Positions 1 to 8,317 of a stretch of 64,000 bases of DNA are shown piece by piece. Origin of the DNA: Euzebya tangerina (lineage in GTDB: Bacteria > Actinomycetota > Nitriliruptoria > Euzebyales > Euzebyaceae); NCBI RefSeq assembly GCF_003074135.1, contig NZ_PPDK01000001.1:3224001-3288000 (forward strand), in the 5' to 3' direction. The position numbers were made by a program, and so were the translations under genes. How positions within the stretch are numbered: position 1 is the stretch's first letter; each line of letters starts with the position of its first letter. The notes under the pieces were generated by a model that saw only the letters and a list, made by a program, of their open reading frames with translations, searched no databases and was not told where the DNA came from.

Positions 1-50
1 CGAGAATCGGATCAGTAGGAATCGGATCTCCAGGCGGTACGGTCCAAGAC

Positions 51-698
51 GTGGAACGTCTGAGCCTGACCGATCAGGTCGCCGAGGCCATTCGCGGTGA
101 GATCCTGAATGGGGACCTGGCGCCCGGGCATTCGCTCCGCGAGGTTGCGCTGTCCGAACGGCTTGACGTCGGCCGCTCGACGGTCCGCGAGGCGATCCGG
201 ATGCTGGTCTCCGAGGGCCTGGTGTCCCAGCAGCACCATCGGGGATCAGAGGTCACCCGGCACACCCCGGCCGACGTCGAGGACCTGATCAACGCACGGG
301 TCATGATCGAGCGCCACGTGGCCACGGTCGGGGTGGGGGACACCGCGGAGGCCGAGCGTGCCCTGGCCGACCTCGAGGTCGCCGTTCGCGGCAAGGACTG
401 GCGAGCTGCAGCCGCCGCGGACGAGGCATTTCACCGCGCACTGGTGATGTCGATCGGCTCCGAGCGGGTGGGCGCCTTCCACGCACAACTCGCCGGAGAG
501 ATGCGGCTTCTCCTCACCACGGCCGCGCGCTACTCCCCGGAACCGGACAAGGTCGCAGAACACGCGCGGCTGCTCGAACTCGCGACATCAGGGGACCAGC
601 AGGCCTACCTGGACGCGGCGATCCACCACATCACCCGGTCACGCCCGACGTTGGTCGACGTGGCGACGCGCATGGCCGGGATCGCCGAGACCGCCTGA
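51..698 (+). CDS. GntR/FadR-family transcriptional regulator
   Basis: A 215-residue one-domain-plus-effector regulator. Residues 1-70 form the GntR winged helix: an SLTDQVAEAIRGEIL-type first helix, then GRSTVREAIRMLVSEGLV as recognition helix and wing. Residues 75-210 look like the all-helical FCD ligand domain with metal-type histidines (MIERH, AFHRAL, AIHHI). The GTG start at 51 is chosen because the family normally begins a few residues before that first helix. The frame is open upstream to the window edge, so a longer N-terminus cannot be excluded. It lies 86 bases upstream of the DDAH-like/ornithine aminotransferase pair, on the same strand. A palindrome in that gap makes it the likely local regulator; the ligand is not visible from sequence. 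Confidence 0.88.
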   Translation: MERLSLTDQVAEAIRGEILNGDLAPGHSLREVALSERLDVGRSTVREAIRMLVSEGLVSQQHHRGSEVTRHTPADVEDLINARVMIERHVATVGVGDTAEAERALADLEVAVRGKDWRAAAAADEAFHRALVMSIGSERVGAFHAQLAGEMRLLLTTAARYSPEPDKVAEHARLLELATSGDQQAYLDAAIHHITRSRPTLVDVATRMAGIAETA

Positions 699-743
699 GC
701 TCATGGACAGGGGCTGGTCTTCACAACCATGGTCTGATAGATT

Positions 744-758
744 GTCTGACAATCAGAC
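744..758. promoter_or_regulatory. Palindromic operator candidate for the GntR regulator
   Basis: GTCTGACAATCAGAC is a perfect 6-3-6 inverted repeat between the regulator gene and the DDAH-family gene, 27 bases before the GTG start. FadR/FCD regulators usually bind short palindromes of this size close to the promoters they control. The site itself is seen directly; its recognition by the neighbouring regulator is inference. Confidence 0.5.
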
Positions 759-784
759 GATTCTTGACGAAGGAAGGTGAAGCC

Positions 785-1630
785 GTGTCCGACCTGACCT
801 GGGGACAGCGCTACGCGATGTGTGCGCCGACGTTCTTCGACGTGGTGTACAGCATCAACCCGTGGATGGGCGGCACGGTCGATCCGGACGTCGCCATGAC
901 GCAGTGGGAGACGCTGGCAGCCGCGATCAGGATGGCCGGTGGCGAGGTCGACGTGGTCCAGCCGATGGCTGATCTGCCGGACATGGTGTTCGTGGCCAAC
1001 GCCGGCGTCGTCAGCGGGCCGGCCTTCATCCCCGGAGCGATGCGCTACCCGGAACGGGCCCCGGAGACCGCCGCGTTCGTCCAGTGGGCCGGGGCGGTCG
1101 GCTTCACCGTCGAGCGGCTGCCCGAGGGAGCGGTGTTGGAGGGGACGGGCGACGCCATGCCGCTGGGCGACGTGGTCGTCAGCGGATACGGCGCCCGGAC
1201 CAATCGAGCCGCTCACGCCGCGCTCACGCGGTTGACGGACGTCGAGGTCGTCCCCGTTCGACTGCAGGATCCACGGTGGTACCACGTCGACCTCACCCTG
1301 TGCCCCCTGGACTCACGGCGGGCGATGGTGTACCCCGAGGCGTATGACCGTGCCGGCGCCGCAGCCGTGATCGCCCACATCGCCGAGCCGCTGGTACTGA
1401 CCGAGGCGGAGGCGGCAACCTTTGCCGCCAACTCCATCGTGGTTGGACGGACTGTCATCATGCCGGCCTGCCCGCCGCGAGTCGGACGACTGCTGGAGGC
1501 CTGGGGCTTCGACGTGGTGGTCGTCGACGTCGGGGAGTTCCAGAAGGCCGGCGGGGCGGTGCGGTGCCTGACGTTGCCGCTCGACACCTCGATCGGCCGC
1601 GACCGCGTCGCACAGATGGAGGTTGCCTGA
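785..1630 (+). CDS. DDAH/amidinotransferase-family hydrolase
   Basis: A 281-residue member of the guanidino-group-modifying pentein superfamily (dimethylarginine dimethylaminohydrolase, arginine deiminase and arginine dihydrolase relatives). The MVFVANAG segment is typical of DDAH-like proteins. WYHVDL supplies the catalytic His, and AVRCLTL near the C-terminus supplies the Cys nucleophile. The GTG at 785 is chosen over the upstream in-frame TTG at 764 because AAGGAAGGTGA sits just before it. The stop overlaps the start of the ornithine aminotransferase by one base, so the two are almost certainly co-translated. With that partner, a role in converting arginine or a methylated arginine towards ornithine/P5C is likely. 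Which substrate is used (arginine, methylarginine, citrulline) cannot be read from the sequence. Confidence 0.82.
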   Translation: MSDLTWGQRYAMCAPTFFDVVYSINPWMGGTVDPDVAMTQWETLAAAIRMAGGEVDVVQPMADLPDMVFVANAGVVSGPAFIPGAMRYPERAPETAAFVQWAGAVGFTVERLPEGAVLEGTGDAMPLGDVVVSGYGARTNRAAHAALTRLTDVEVVPVRLQDPRWYHVDLTLCPLDSRRAMVYPEAYDRAGAAAVIAHIAEPLVLTEAEAATFAANSIVVGRTVIMPACPPRVGRLLEAWGFDVVVVDVGEFQKAGGAVRCLTLPLDTSIGRDRVAQMEVA

Positions 1631-2853
1631 TGGTGTCGGAGTCCCTGGAACTGGAGCGCCGCCACGGCGCCAACAACTACCACCCGTTGCCGGTCGTCAT
1701 CAGCACCGCCTCCGGCGCCTACGTCACCGACGAGGACGGGCGGCGCTACCTGGATGCCCTGGCCGCCTACTCCGCCGTGAACTTCGGGCACGGCCACCCA
1801 CGCCTGATCGAGGCAGCCAGGAGGCAGCTGGATCGGGTCACGCTGACCAGCCGGGCGTTCCACAACGACCAGCTCGGTCACTTCTGCGCCGAGCTCGCCG
1901 AGCTCTGCGGGATGGACCGGGTCCTGCCGATGAACACGGGCGCCGAAGCCGTCGAGACGGGCATCAAGACCGCCCGCAAGTGGGGGTACGAGGTGAAGGG
2001 CGTCCCGGACGGCCAGGCCGAGATCATCGTCGCCGATGGCAACTTCCACGGCCGCACCACCACGATCATCTCCTTCTCCGATGACCCGTCCGCACGCGAC
2101 CACTTCGGCCCCTACACCCCAGGCTTCGTCCGCGTGCCCTACGGCAGCGTCGAGGCCATCGCGGCCGCCATCACCCCGAACACCGTGGCCGTGCTGATCG
2201 AGCCGATCCAGGGCGAGGCCGGTGTCGTGATCCCCCCGGAGGGCTTCCTGCAGTCCCTCCGGAGGCTGTGCAACCAGGAGAACGTGCTCTTCATCGCCGA
2301 CGAGATCCAGGCGGGTCTGGGTCGCACGGGTCGCACCTTCGCCTGTGACCACGAGGACGTGCGGCCCGACCTGTACCTGCTCGGCAAGGCACTGGGTGGC
2401 GGGATCGTCCCCGTGTCCGCGGTCGTGGGTCGGGACGACGTCATCGGCGTCTTCGGGCCTGGTCAGCACGGCTCCACGTTCGGCGGGAACCCGCTGGCCT
2501 GCGCCGTCGGTCGTGAGGTCATCGCCATGCTCGGGGAGGGGACCTATCAAGCCAATGCCGCCGCGCTGGGTGAGCGGATGAAGCAGCGCCTCGACGCCGC
2601 CGTTCTGCCGGGTGTCAAGGAGGTCCGCGCTCGCGGCCTCTGGCTCGGCATCGAGAGGACCGACGCGGAGCCACCGGCCCGCCGGTTCTGCGAGGCGCTG
2701 CTGACCGCTCAGGCCCCGGGGCCCGCTGGTCCGGCAGGTCTGTTGGCCAAGGACACCCACGAGACCACGATCCGCCTGGCCCCGCCGCTCGTCATCACGG
2801 CGGAGGAGGCTGACTGGATCGTCGACCAGCTGGTGGCGGTGCTCGCCGCCTAG
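1630..2853 (+). CDS. rocD: Ornithine aminotransferase (class III PLP aminotransferase)
   Basis: A 407-residue class III aminotransferase resembling ornithine-oxo-acid transaminases, which make glutamate-5-semialdehyde/P5C from ornithine and 2-oxoglutarate. Visible marks are NTGAEAVETGIKTARKWGY early on, the IEPIQGEAGV strand, the PLP-binding ADEIQAGLGRTG segment, and the Schiff-base lysine in LLGKALGGG, followed by STFGGNPLA. The ATG at 1630 overlaps the preceding TGA (TGATG), so it is preferred over the longer GTG option at 1564. It is the second gene of an apparent arginine-catabolic pair. The 3' end meets the convergent AHSA1 gene in a shared CTAG. Confidence 0.92.
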   Translation: MVSESLELERRHGANNYHPLPVVISTASGAYVTDEDGRRYLDALAAYSAVNFGHGHPRLIEAARRQLDRVTLTSRAFHNDQLGHFCAELAELCGMDRVLPMNTGAEAVETGIKTARKWGYEVKGVPDGQAEIIVADGNFHGRTTTIISFSDDPSARDHFGPYTPGFVRVPYGSVEAIAAAITPNTVAVLIEPIQGEAGVVIPPEGFLQSLRRLCNQENVLFIADEIQAGLGRTGRTFACDHEDVRPDLYLLGKALGGGIVPVSAVVGRDDVIGVFGPGQHGSTFGGNPLACAVGREVIAMLGEGTYQANAAALGERMKQRLDAAVLPGVKEVRARGLWLGIERTDAEPPARRFCEALLTAQAPGPAGPAGLLAKDTHETTIRLAPPLVITAEEADWIVDQLVAVLAA

Positions 2854-3362
2854 ACGGCCTGATCGGCTACGCGCGCCTCCAGCTTGTCCAGCGCCATGGT
2901 CCAGCCGGCAGCGCCAGGGGAGTCCGCCGGGACACCGACGTGGGTCATCCGCAGGTGCGTGCCGCCGTCGTCGGTTGTGGTCAGCTCGACGATGATCTCG
3001 GTGGTCTCGGGGTGGCTGTCAGGCATGCCCATCGCGGCAGGGGAGAGGACGTTGCCCTCGGCGTCCGCCACGCTCTCGGTGTAGACCAGCCGGGTCGGCC
3101 GCTCCACCTCGAGGTAGCGGCCGACGAACCACATCTGCATGGGGCCGTCAGGGGTCTGCACCTCCATGCAGATCTTGCGGTCGCCGTCCACGCGAACGTC
3201 CATCTCGGCAGTGGGGATGGTGGCGCCCGTGGGGCCGTACCAGGCGGCGAAGTGCTCGGACTCCGCCCACATCGACCAGACCAGGTCGATGTGGGCCGGC
3301 AGGGTCCGCTCGAGCACGACAGCGGGTTCGGTCTGGTTGTCGGGTGTGGTTGTGTCGGTCAT
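2850..3362 (-). CDS. AHSA1/SRPBCC-domain protein
   Basis: A 170-residue START-like (SRPBCC, AHSA1-type) protein. It begins with ERTLPAHIDLVWSMWAESEHFAAW, shown here by its features: a beta strand, then the helix-grip W/F pattern. It ends with an amphipathic helix containing GWTMALDKLEA. Such proteins form a hydrophobic ligand pocket and are often encoded with an ArsR regulator, as here: its ATG overlaps the stop of the ArsR gene by four bases. Its ligand is unknown. No signal peptide is visible, so it should be cytoplasmic. Confidence 0.87.
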   Translation of the reverse strand: MTDTTTPDNQTEPAVVLERTLPAHIDLVWSMWAESEHFAAWYGPTGATIPTAEMDVRVDGDRKICMEVQTPDGPMQMWFVGRYLEVERPTRLVYTESVADAEGNVLSPAAMGMPDSHPETTEIIVELTTTDDGGTHLRMTHVGVPADSPGAAGWTMALDKLEARVADQAV

Positions 3363-3742
3363 GGGGTGGTGCCTTCCTGTGGTGTCGGGTTGGGTGCGGT
3401 CGGGGGGTCGTCGGTCAGGCGATCCAGATAGGCGGCAAGGCGGTCGAGCCGGTCCTCCCAGATGGGGCGGTACTGCTCGGCCCAGTCCGAGACGGCTTCC
3501 AGTGGCGCCGGGTCCAGCACACAGGGCCGGAACTGCGCTCGTTGTCCCTGCACGACCAGGCCGGCGTCCTGCAGGACCCGGATGTGGCGTGACACGGCGG
3601 GCAACGACATGTCGAAGGGTTCGGCCAACTCACTCACGCTGGCTTCCCCGTGCGCCAACCGGGCGAGGATGGCCCGGCGTGTGGGGTTGGCCAGCGCGGC
3701 GAACGTCTCACTCAGGTGGTCGTCGTCCAGGATCGCGGGCAT
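3359..3742 (-). CDS. ArsR-family transcriptional regulator
   Basis: A 127-residue winged-helix repressor of the ArsR/SdpR type. It opens with LADPTRR-like ALANPTRRAILARLA, followed by a recognition helix in SLPAVSRHIRVLQDAGLV. The metal-binding ELCVCDL motif of classic ArsR sensors is absent, so it probably does not sense metals. The proline-rich C-terminal tail is likely disordered. It is first in a two-gene unit with the AHSA1-like protein, and a perfect 16-bp palindrome lies 17 bases upstream of its start, consistent with autoregulation. Confidence 0.9.
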   Translation of the reverse strand: MPAILDDDHLSETFAALANPTRRAILARLAHGEASVSELAEPFDMSLPAVSRHIRVLQDAGLVVQGQRAQFRPCVLDPAPLEAVSDWAEQYRPIWEDRLDRLAAYLDRLTDDPPTAPNPTPQEGTTP

Positions 3743-3759
3743 GACCAGTAGTAAACCAT

Positions 3760-3775
3760 CATGTTAATTAACATG
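3760..3775. promoter_or_regulatory. 16-bp perfect palindrome, probable ArsR operator
   Basis: CATGTTAATTAACATG is a perfect palindrome in an AT-rich patch of otherwise GC-rich DNA, directly upstream of the ArsR gene (start at 3742, minus strand). Position and symmetry fit an autoregulatory operator. It also lies 35 bases from the LexA-type box that serves the divergent gene. Confidence 0.6.
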
Positions 3776-3810
3776 CAAGCTAAATATTGCCCATCCCTTG
3801 CAGTCTGAAA

Positions 3811-3826
3811 TCGAACACATGTACGA
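3811..3826 (+). promoter_or_regulatory. LexA-type SOS box before the DUF6504 gene
   Basis: TCGAACACATGTACGA differs by one base from the symmetric actinobacterial SOS consensus TCGAAC-N4-GTTCGA. It sits about 40 bases before the DUF6504 start. A perfect box of the same type precedes dnaE2 in this window, supporting a shared damage-response control. Confidence 0.6.
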
Positions 3827-3868
3827 TGCTTGATCCCTGTAACGGGATGAGACGCGAAAGGTGTGGTC

Positions 3869-4189
3869 GTGACCAAGCGGTATCGAGAGGCGGTGGAGGT
3901 GGAGACAGCCGCTGGTCGAGATTCCGACGGGGGAGCGCCGACCAGGTTCACGTGGCGGGAGGGGCGGTATCAGGTGGTCACGGTGCTCGGTCACTGGCGG
4001 GAGGACGCCGGGTACTGGGCAGGTGGCGGGGTCGAGGTCCCGCAGCGTGATCTGTGGCGGGTCGAGGCACGTCGCGGCGTGTCCTCGCACGGGATCTATG
4101 AGTTGGTCTGTGAGGACCTGACGAGTCCGGTGGACGACGGGGATGCGGGTGTGGGGGTCACCTGGCGGCTCGATCGGGTCTGGGACTGA
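3869..4189 (+). CDS. DUF6504-family small protein
   Basis: A 106-residue protein resembling the actinobacterial DUF6504 family, which is often found near dnaE2/imuB mutagenesis genes. Conserved-looking parts are PTRFTWREGRYQV in the middle and ISSHGIYEL-like SSHGIYELVCED, then a C-terminal WRLDRVWD. The GTG at 3869 is chosen over GTG 3863 because GAAAGG at 3855-3860 gives it a normal spacing. It stands alone between the ArsR operator region and a bidirectional hairpin. The SOS-type box upstream supports a link to DNA-damage tolerance, but no biochemical function is established from sequence. Confidence 0.7.
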   Translation: MTKRYREAVEVETAAGRDSDGGAPTRFTWREGRYQVVTVLGHWREDAGYWAGGGVEVPQRDLWRVEARRGVSSHGIYELVCEDLTSPVDDGDAGVGVTWRLDRVWD

Positions 4190-4214
4190 CTGGCCTGATC
4201 GGTGGGCACAGCAA

Positions 4215-4244
4215 GCGGGGCGGCACCGTGTGGTACCGCCCCGC
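4215..4244. terminator. Bidirectional hairpin terminator candidate
   Basis: A 13-bp stem (GCGGGGCGGCACC pairing with GGTACCGCCCCGC, one G-T type mismatch) around a 4-base loop. It lies between the convergent DUF6504 gene and the acidic lipoprotein gene. There is no U-tract, as is common for actinobacterial terminators. Confidence 0.6.
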
Positions 4245-4269
4245 GCTGGATCAGGTGAGGAAGAGAGGG

Positions 4270-4578
4270 TTAGCCGTCCTCGCCCTCAGCCTCGTCCATG
4301 GCTTCCTCGCCCTCTTCCATGGCTTCGTCGCCGGCCTCTTCAGCCTCGTCCATGGCGTCCTCACCAGCCTCTTCGGCCTCGTCCATGGCTTCCTCGCCCT
4401 CTTCCATGGCTTCGTCGCCGGCCTCTTCGGCCTCGTCCATGGCGTCCTCACCAGCGTCCTCGACCTCGCCGGTTCCCTCCTCGACGTCCTCCTCGAGGCC
4501 ATCGGTGGTGTCGTCGCAGGCAACGAGGCCCAGGGCGAGCAGCAGGGTCATGAGCAGAATGGTCACGCGGTTCTTCAT
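4270..4578 (-). CDS. Acidic repeat lipoprotein
   Basis: A 102-residue predicted lipoprotein. Residues 1-20 are a signal peptide with lipobox LGLVAC (Cys21). The rest is almost entirely Glu, Asp, Ala, Gly and Met, built from two exact-looking 29-residue units that themselves consist of 11-residue blocks such as AGEDAMDEAEE and AGDEAMEEGEE. The start is the ATG at 4578, preceded by AGAGGAGA; an upstream in-frame ATG at 4608 lacks this. The regular spacing suggests an acidic helical rod anchored on the outer face of the membrane. Calcium, cation or envelope binding is a guess only. I recognise no family. Confidence 0.75.
   Translation of the reverse strand: MKNRVTILLMTLLLALGLVACDDTTDGLEEDVEEGTGEVEDAGEDAMDEAEEAGDEAMEEGEEAMDEAEEAGEDAMDEAEEAGDEAMEEGEEAMDEAEGEDG
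4282..4455 (-). repeat. Two 87-bp in-frame tandem units in the acidic lipoprotein
   Basis: Positions 4369-4455 and 4282-4368 encode near-identical 29-residue units (residues 42-70 and 71-99). Each is subdivided into blocks encoding AMDEAEE or AMEEGEE. The unit length is a multiple of three, so copy number can change without loss of frame. Confidence 0.8.
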
Positions 4579-4691
4579 TGGATTGATCTCCTCTGAATCG
4601 GTTACCACCAGCCCTAGCCGGTTCTGTGCGGGCTGAATCGGCCCGAATGGCCAATACCATCGTCCGGACAGCCAACCCGAGGACCCCCCAA

Positions 4692-4985
4692 ATGGCCGAC
4701 ACCATCACCACCCCGCAGGTCGCTCCTGACATCGATGAGGAGACCCGCGTCGATCAGCACCTGGACCCCGTCGAGCCGGGTGACCACGACCGGTTCGCGC
4801 ACTACGTGTTCGGGCGCAACCCCAGGGCCAAGGTCACCAAGGCGATGGTCACGGGCACCCCCATCCGGGCGCTGTGCGGCAAGAAGTGGGTGCCCAGCCG
4901 GGACGGCTCGAAGTTCCCCGTGTGCCCCGACTGCATCAAGATCAAGAACCGCATGATGCGCGGAGGGGACGACGCGGGGGAGTAG
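4692..4985 (+). CDS. DUF3039-family protein
   Basis: A 97-residue actinobacterial DUF3039 protein. The signature is DHDRFAHYVFGRNP, then GTPIRALCGKKWVPSRDG and FPVCPDCIKIKNRM. The CGK...CPDC arrangement gives three cysteines that could bind zinc. The ATG at 4692 is preferred because it follows a GAGGA stretch and matches the usual short N-terminus; the frame is open back to 4626. It is monocistronic and its function is unknown. Confidence 0.85.
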   Translation: MADTITTPQVAPDIDEETRVDQHLDPVEPGDHDRFAHYVFGRNPRAKVTKAMVTGTPIRALCGKKWVPSRDGSKFPVCPDCIKIKNRMMRGGDDAGE

Positions 4986-4988
4986 CGG

Positions 4989-5465
4989 CTACTCGCCGCT
5001 GTTCTGCTTCGAGCCGGTCAGCTGCGCAAAGCCCGACCCGTCTTCGAGCGGCTCCCCGACCAGCAGGCAGACGATCTCACGATCGTTCGCGTTGTCCCAG
5101 GAGTCCTGGCTCGGCGTCAGCGAGCTGGCCCAGATCGCCGACGACTCGTAATCCGTGCCCACGTAGTTCGCGAACTCATCGCCCTGGCACCGCTGTGACG
5201 CGAACTCCGACACCGCGGTCTGGTTGAAGGGGGCGTCCTCCCCATCGGGCATCTGCGGCAGCGCGAAGACCTCGGCGTCGTGCGGCTCCGCGCAGTCAAC
5301 CGTGTCGTAGTCGGTGATCTCCTCGCCGTCGGGCAGGTTCACGCACTCGCCGATCGTGAACTCCACGACCGAGGGTGTGCAGGCTGCGACGAGCACCGCC
5401 AGAGCGGCGATGGTGAGCAGCAGACGGGCGAAGGAATGACGGGGCAGGTGGGCAAGATGGCGCAC
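4989..5465 (-). CDS. Lipoprotein with septum-formation-like domain
   Basis: A 158-residue predicted lipoprotein: basic N-terminus, hydrophobic stretch at 14-27, lipobox LVAAC with Cys29. The exported part has the ECVN...VDCAEPHDAEVFAL arrangement of the septum-formation (Pfam Septum_form) domain common in actinobacteria, with conserved Cys pairs likely disulphide-linked. Despite the family name, direct evidence for a septation role is thin. It is transcribed away from aceE and ends four bases from the DUF3039 stop. Confidence 0.78.
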   Translation of the reverse strand: MRHLAHLPRHSFARLLLTIAALAVLVAACTPSVVEFTIGECVNLPDGEEITDYDTVDCAEPHDAEVFALPQMPDGEDAPFNQTAVSEFASQRCQGDEFANYVGTDYESSAIWASSLTPSQDSWDNANDREIVCLLVGEPLEDGSGFAQLTGSKQNSGE

Positions 5466-5551
5466 GACAGGCGGCCTTTCTCGGTGATACGGATGCAGCA
5501 GCCCCGCATAGGGTATGACCTAGCCAGACCACCGCCATGGAGGGCCATCCG

Positions 5552-8281
5552 TTGAGCGACACCCGAGACCCCAGCCGCATCATCACCGACGGGATGCCGA
5601 CCCAGCTCCCCGACAACGACCCGGACGAGACGCGGGAGTGGATGGACTCGCTCGATGCCGTCATCCGCGAGCACGGTCGTGATCGCGCCCGGTACCTGAT
5701 GCTGCGGCTGCTCGAGAAGTCCCGAGAGAGTGGCGTCGGGGTCCCGGGCCTGCGCTCGACCGACTACATCAACACCATCCCACCGTCGCGTGAGCCCGAC
5801 TTCCCGGGCGATGAACACGTCGAACGGCGGATCAGGTCCTACATCCGCTGGAACGCCGCCGTCATGGTCACCCGGGCGCAGCGGCCGGGCGTCGGGGTCG
5901 GCGGCCACATCGCCACCTACGCCTCCGCAGCAAGTCTGTACGAGGTCGGCTTCAACCACTTCTTCCGCGGCCGCCAGCACGACGGTGGGGGCGACCAGAT
6001 CTACATCCAGGGGCACGGCTCTCCCGGCATCTACAGCCGGGCCTACCTCGAGGGGCGGCTGACCCAGGACCAGCTGGATCTGTTCCGCCAGGAGAGCCAG
6101 GAGGGAGCGCTGTCCTCCTACCCCCACCCGCGCCTCATGCCGGACTTCTGGGAGTTCCCCACCGTCTCGATGGGCCTCGGGCCGATCAACTCCATCTATC
6201 AGGCACGGTTCAACCGCTACCTGCACAACCGGGGGCTGAAGGACACCTCGCAACAGCGGGTCTGGGCGTTCGTCGGTGACGGCGAGATGGACGAGCCCGA
6301 GTCACAGGGTGCGCTGACCGTCGCGGGACGCGAGGAGCTCGACAACCTGACCTGGGTCCTCAACTGCAACCTCCAGCGCCTGGACGGCCCGGTCCGGGGG
6401 AATGGCAAGGTGATCCAGGAGTTCGAGGCGCTGTTCCGCGGTGCCGGCTGGAACGTCATCAAGGTCGTCTGGGGCCGCAAGTGGGACCAGCTGCTGTCCG
6501 TCGACGTCAATGGTGCGCTGGTCGAGCGCATGAACAACACCCCCGATGGGCAGTTCCAGACCTACACCACCAAGGACGGCCAGTACATCCGGGAGCACTT
6601 CTTCAACACCCCGGAGCTGACGCGGATCCTGGAGCAGTCCGGTCTGACGGAGGAGGACCTGCCGGTCCTGGATCGTGGTGGCCACGACTACCGGAAGGTG
6701 TATGCGGCGTTCAAGGCCGCGGTGGAGCACACCGGCCAGCCGACCGTGATCCTGGCCAAGACAATCAAGGGCTGGACCCTGGGGCCGGACTTCGAGGCCC
6801 GCAACGCGACGCACCAGATGAAGAAGCTGACCCAGAAGGCCCTCAAGGGATTCCGGGACCGGCTCTACCTGGACATCCCGGACGCCGACCTCGAGGGTGA
6901 CCTGCCGCCGTACTACCACCCGGGCGAGGACTCCGAGGAGATCGCCTACATGATGGAGCGGCGGGCCGAGCTCGGTGGCTCGATGCCCTCGCGGAAGTAC
7001 ACCGAGGTGCAGCTGGAGCTGCCGAAGCCCTACGTCTACGACGAGCTCAAGCAGGGGTCGGGCAAGCAGGAGGTCGCCACCACGATGGCCTTCGTGCGGC
7101 TGCTGAAAGACCTGTTCAAGGAGGACGGGATCGGCCGTCGGATCGTCCCGATCATCCCCGACGAAGCCCGCACCTTCGGGATGGACTCGCTGTTCCCGAC
7201 CGAGAAGATCTACTCGCCGCACGGGCAGACCTACGAGGCCGTCGACAAGGCGATGCTGCTGTCCTACAAGGAGTCGACTGACGGGCAGATCCTGCACGAG
7301 GGGATCACCGAGGCCGGGTCGATGGCGAGCTTCACCGCAGCGGGGTCGTCGTACGCCACCCACGAGACGCCGGTCCTGCCGATATACATCTTCTACTCGA
7401 TGTTCGGGTTCCAGCGGACGGCGGACGCCATCTGGGCGGCAGCCGACCAGCGCTGTCGCGGGTTCCTGCTCGGCGCCACGGCCGGTCGGACCACGCTCAA
7501 CGGAGAGGGGCTGCAGCACCAGGACGGCCACTCGCTGCTGTACGCGCTGACCAACCCCGCTGTGGAGGCTTTCGACCCGGCCTTCGCCTACGAGGTGTCG
7601 ATGCTGGTCGAGGACGGCATCAACCGGATGATGGGCGAGGATCCGGAAGACGTCATGTACTACATCACCCTGTACAACGAGCCGACGACCCAGCCGGCAC
7701 TGCCGGAGGGTGTGCAGGCCGAGGACGTGCTGGACGGCATCTACCGCTTCTCGGAGTTCGCCGACGAGCGGACCCATCGCGTCCAGCTGTTGAGCAGCGG
7801 CTCGGCCATGCCGGCAACCATCAAGGCCCAGCAGCTGCTGGGTGAGGACTGGGACGTGGCCGCCGACATCTGGTCAGTACCAGGATGGACCCAGCTCCAC
7901 CGCGACGGCGTGGCCTGCACCACGACCAACCGGGACCACCCGACGGCCGAACCGAAGGTGCCGCTGATCACCCAGAAGCTGAACGAGTCACGTGGTGGAC
8001 CGTTCGTTGCAGTGACCGACTACCAGAAGGCCGTCCCCGGTCTGGTGGAGCCGTTCGTGCCTGGCTCGTTCGGCATCCTCGGCACCGACGGCTTCGGGCG
8101 CTCCGACACCCGGGAGGCGCTCCGGCGGATCTTCCGCATCGACGCCGAGTCGATCGTCGTCGCCGCCCTCTACGAGCTCAGCAAGGTGGGCGAGGTCGAG
8201 TCAGACATCGCCGCGAAGGCCATCGAGACCTACGGGATCGACCCTGAACTGCGGGTCTGGGACGAGTTCCACGACCTGTAG
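5552..8281 (+). CDS. aceE: Pyruvate dehydrogenase E1 component, homodimeric type
   Basis: A 909-residue thiamine-diphosphate enzyme that oxidatively decarboxylates pyruvate and acetylates the E2 lipoyl domain of the pyruvate dehydrogenase complex. Length and content match single-chain Ace[22 protein letters not shown]-like N-terminal motifs are present, the ThDP/Mg motif [10 protein letters not shown] is near residue 244 with the [16 protein letters not shown] segment after it, and a transketolase pyrimidine domain with [16 protein letters not shown] follows. TTG 5552 is preferred because GGAGGG lies seven bases before it; ATG 5537 (five codons earlier, no clear ribosome site) is the alternative. 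No E2 or E3 gene is nearby, so the complex is encoded at several loci. Confidence 0.96.
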   Translation: MSDTRDPSRIITDGMPTQLPDNDPDETREWMDSLDAVIREHGRDRARYLMLRLLEKSRESGVGVPGLRSTDYINTIPPSREPDFPGDEHVERRIRSYIRWNAAVMVTRAQRPGVGVGGHIATYASAASLYEVGFNHFFRGRQHDGGGDQIYIQGHGSPGIYSRAYLEGRLTQDQLDLFRQESQEGALSSYPHPRLMPDFWEFPTVSMGLGPINSIYQARFNRYLHNRGLKDTSQQRVWAFVGDGEMDEPESQGALTVAGREELDNLTWVLNCNLQRLDGPVRGNGKVIQEFEALFRGAGWNVIKVVWGRKWDQLLSVDVNGALVERMNNTPDGQFQTYTTKDGQYIREHFFNTPELTRILEQSGLTEEDLPVLDRGGHDYRKVYAAFKAAVEHTGQPTVILAKTIKGWTLGPDFEARNATHQMKKLTQKALKGFRDRLYLDIPDADLEGDLPPYYHPGEDSEEIAYMMERRAELGGSMPSRKYTEVQLELPKPYVYDELKQGSGKQEVATTMAFVRLLKDLFKEDGIGRRIVPIIPDEARTFGMDSLFPTEKIYSPHGQTYEAVDKAMLLSYKESTDGQILHEGITEAGSMASFTAAGSSYATHETPVLPIYIFYSMFGFQRTADAIWAAADQRCRGFLLGATAGRTTLNGEGLQHQDGHSLLYALTNPAVEAFDPAFAYEVSMLVEDGINRMMGEDPEDVMYYITLYNEPTTQPALPEGVQAEDVLDGIYRFSEFADERTHRVQLLSSGSAMPATIKAQQLLGEDWDVAADIWSVPGWTQLHRDGVACTTTNRDHPTAEPKVPLITQKLNESRGGPFVAVTDYQKAVPGLVEPFVPGSFGILGTDGFGRSDTREALRRIFRIDAESIVVAALYELSKVGEVESDIAAKAIETYGIDPELRVWDEFHDL

Positions 8282-8317
8282 TCGTCCGGAGCCGCTCGTC
8301 GCAGGACGCGCGGTAGG

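Noticed and set aside
1213-2760. 515-codon minus-strand open frame opposite the aminotransferase
   Set aside because: Overlaps the well-supported rocD and DDAH-like genes; no ribosome site or family features.
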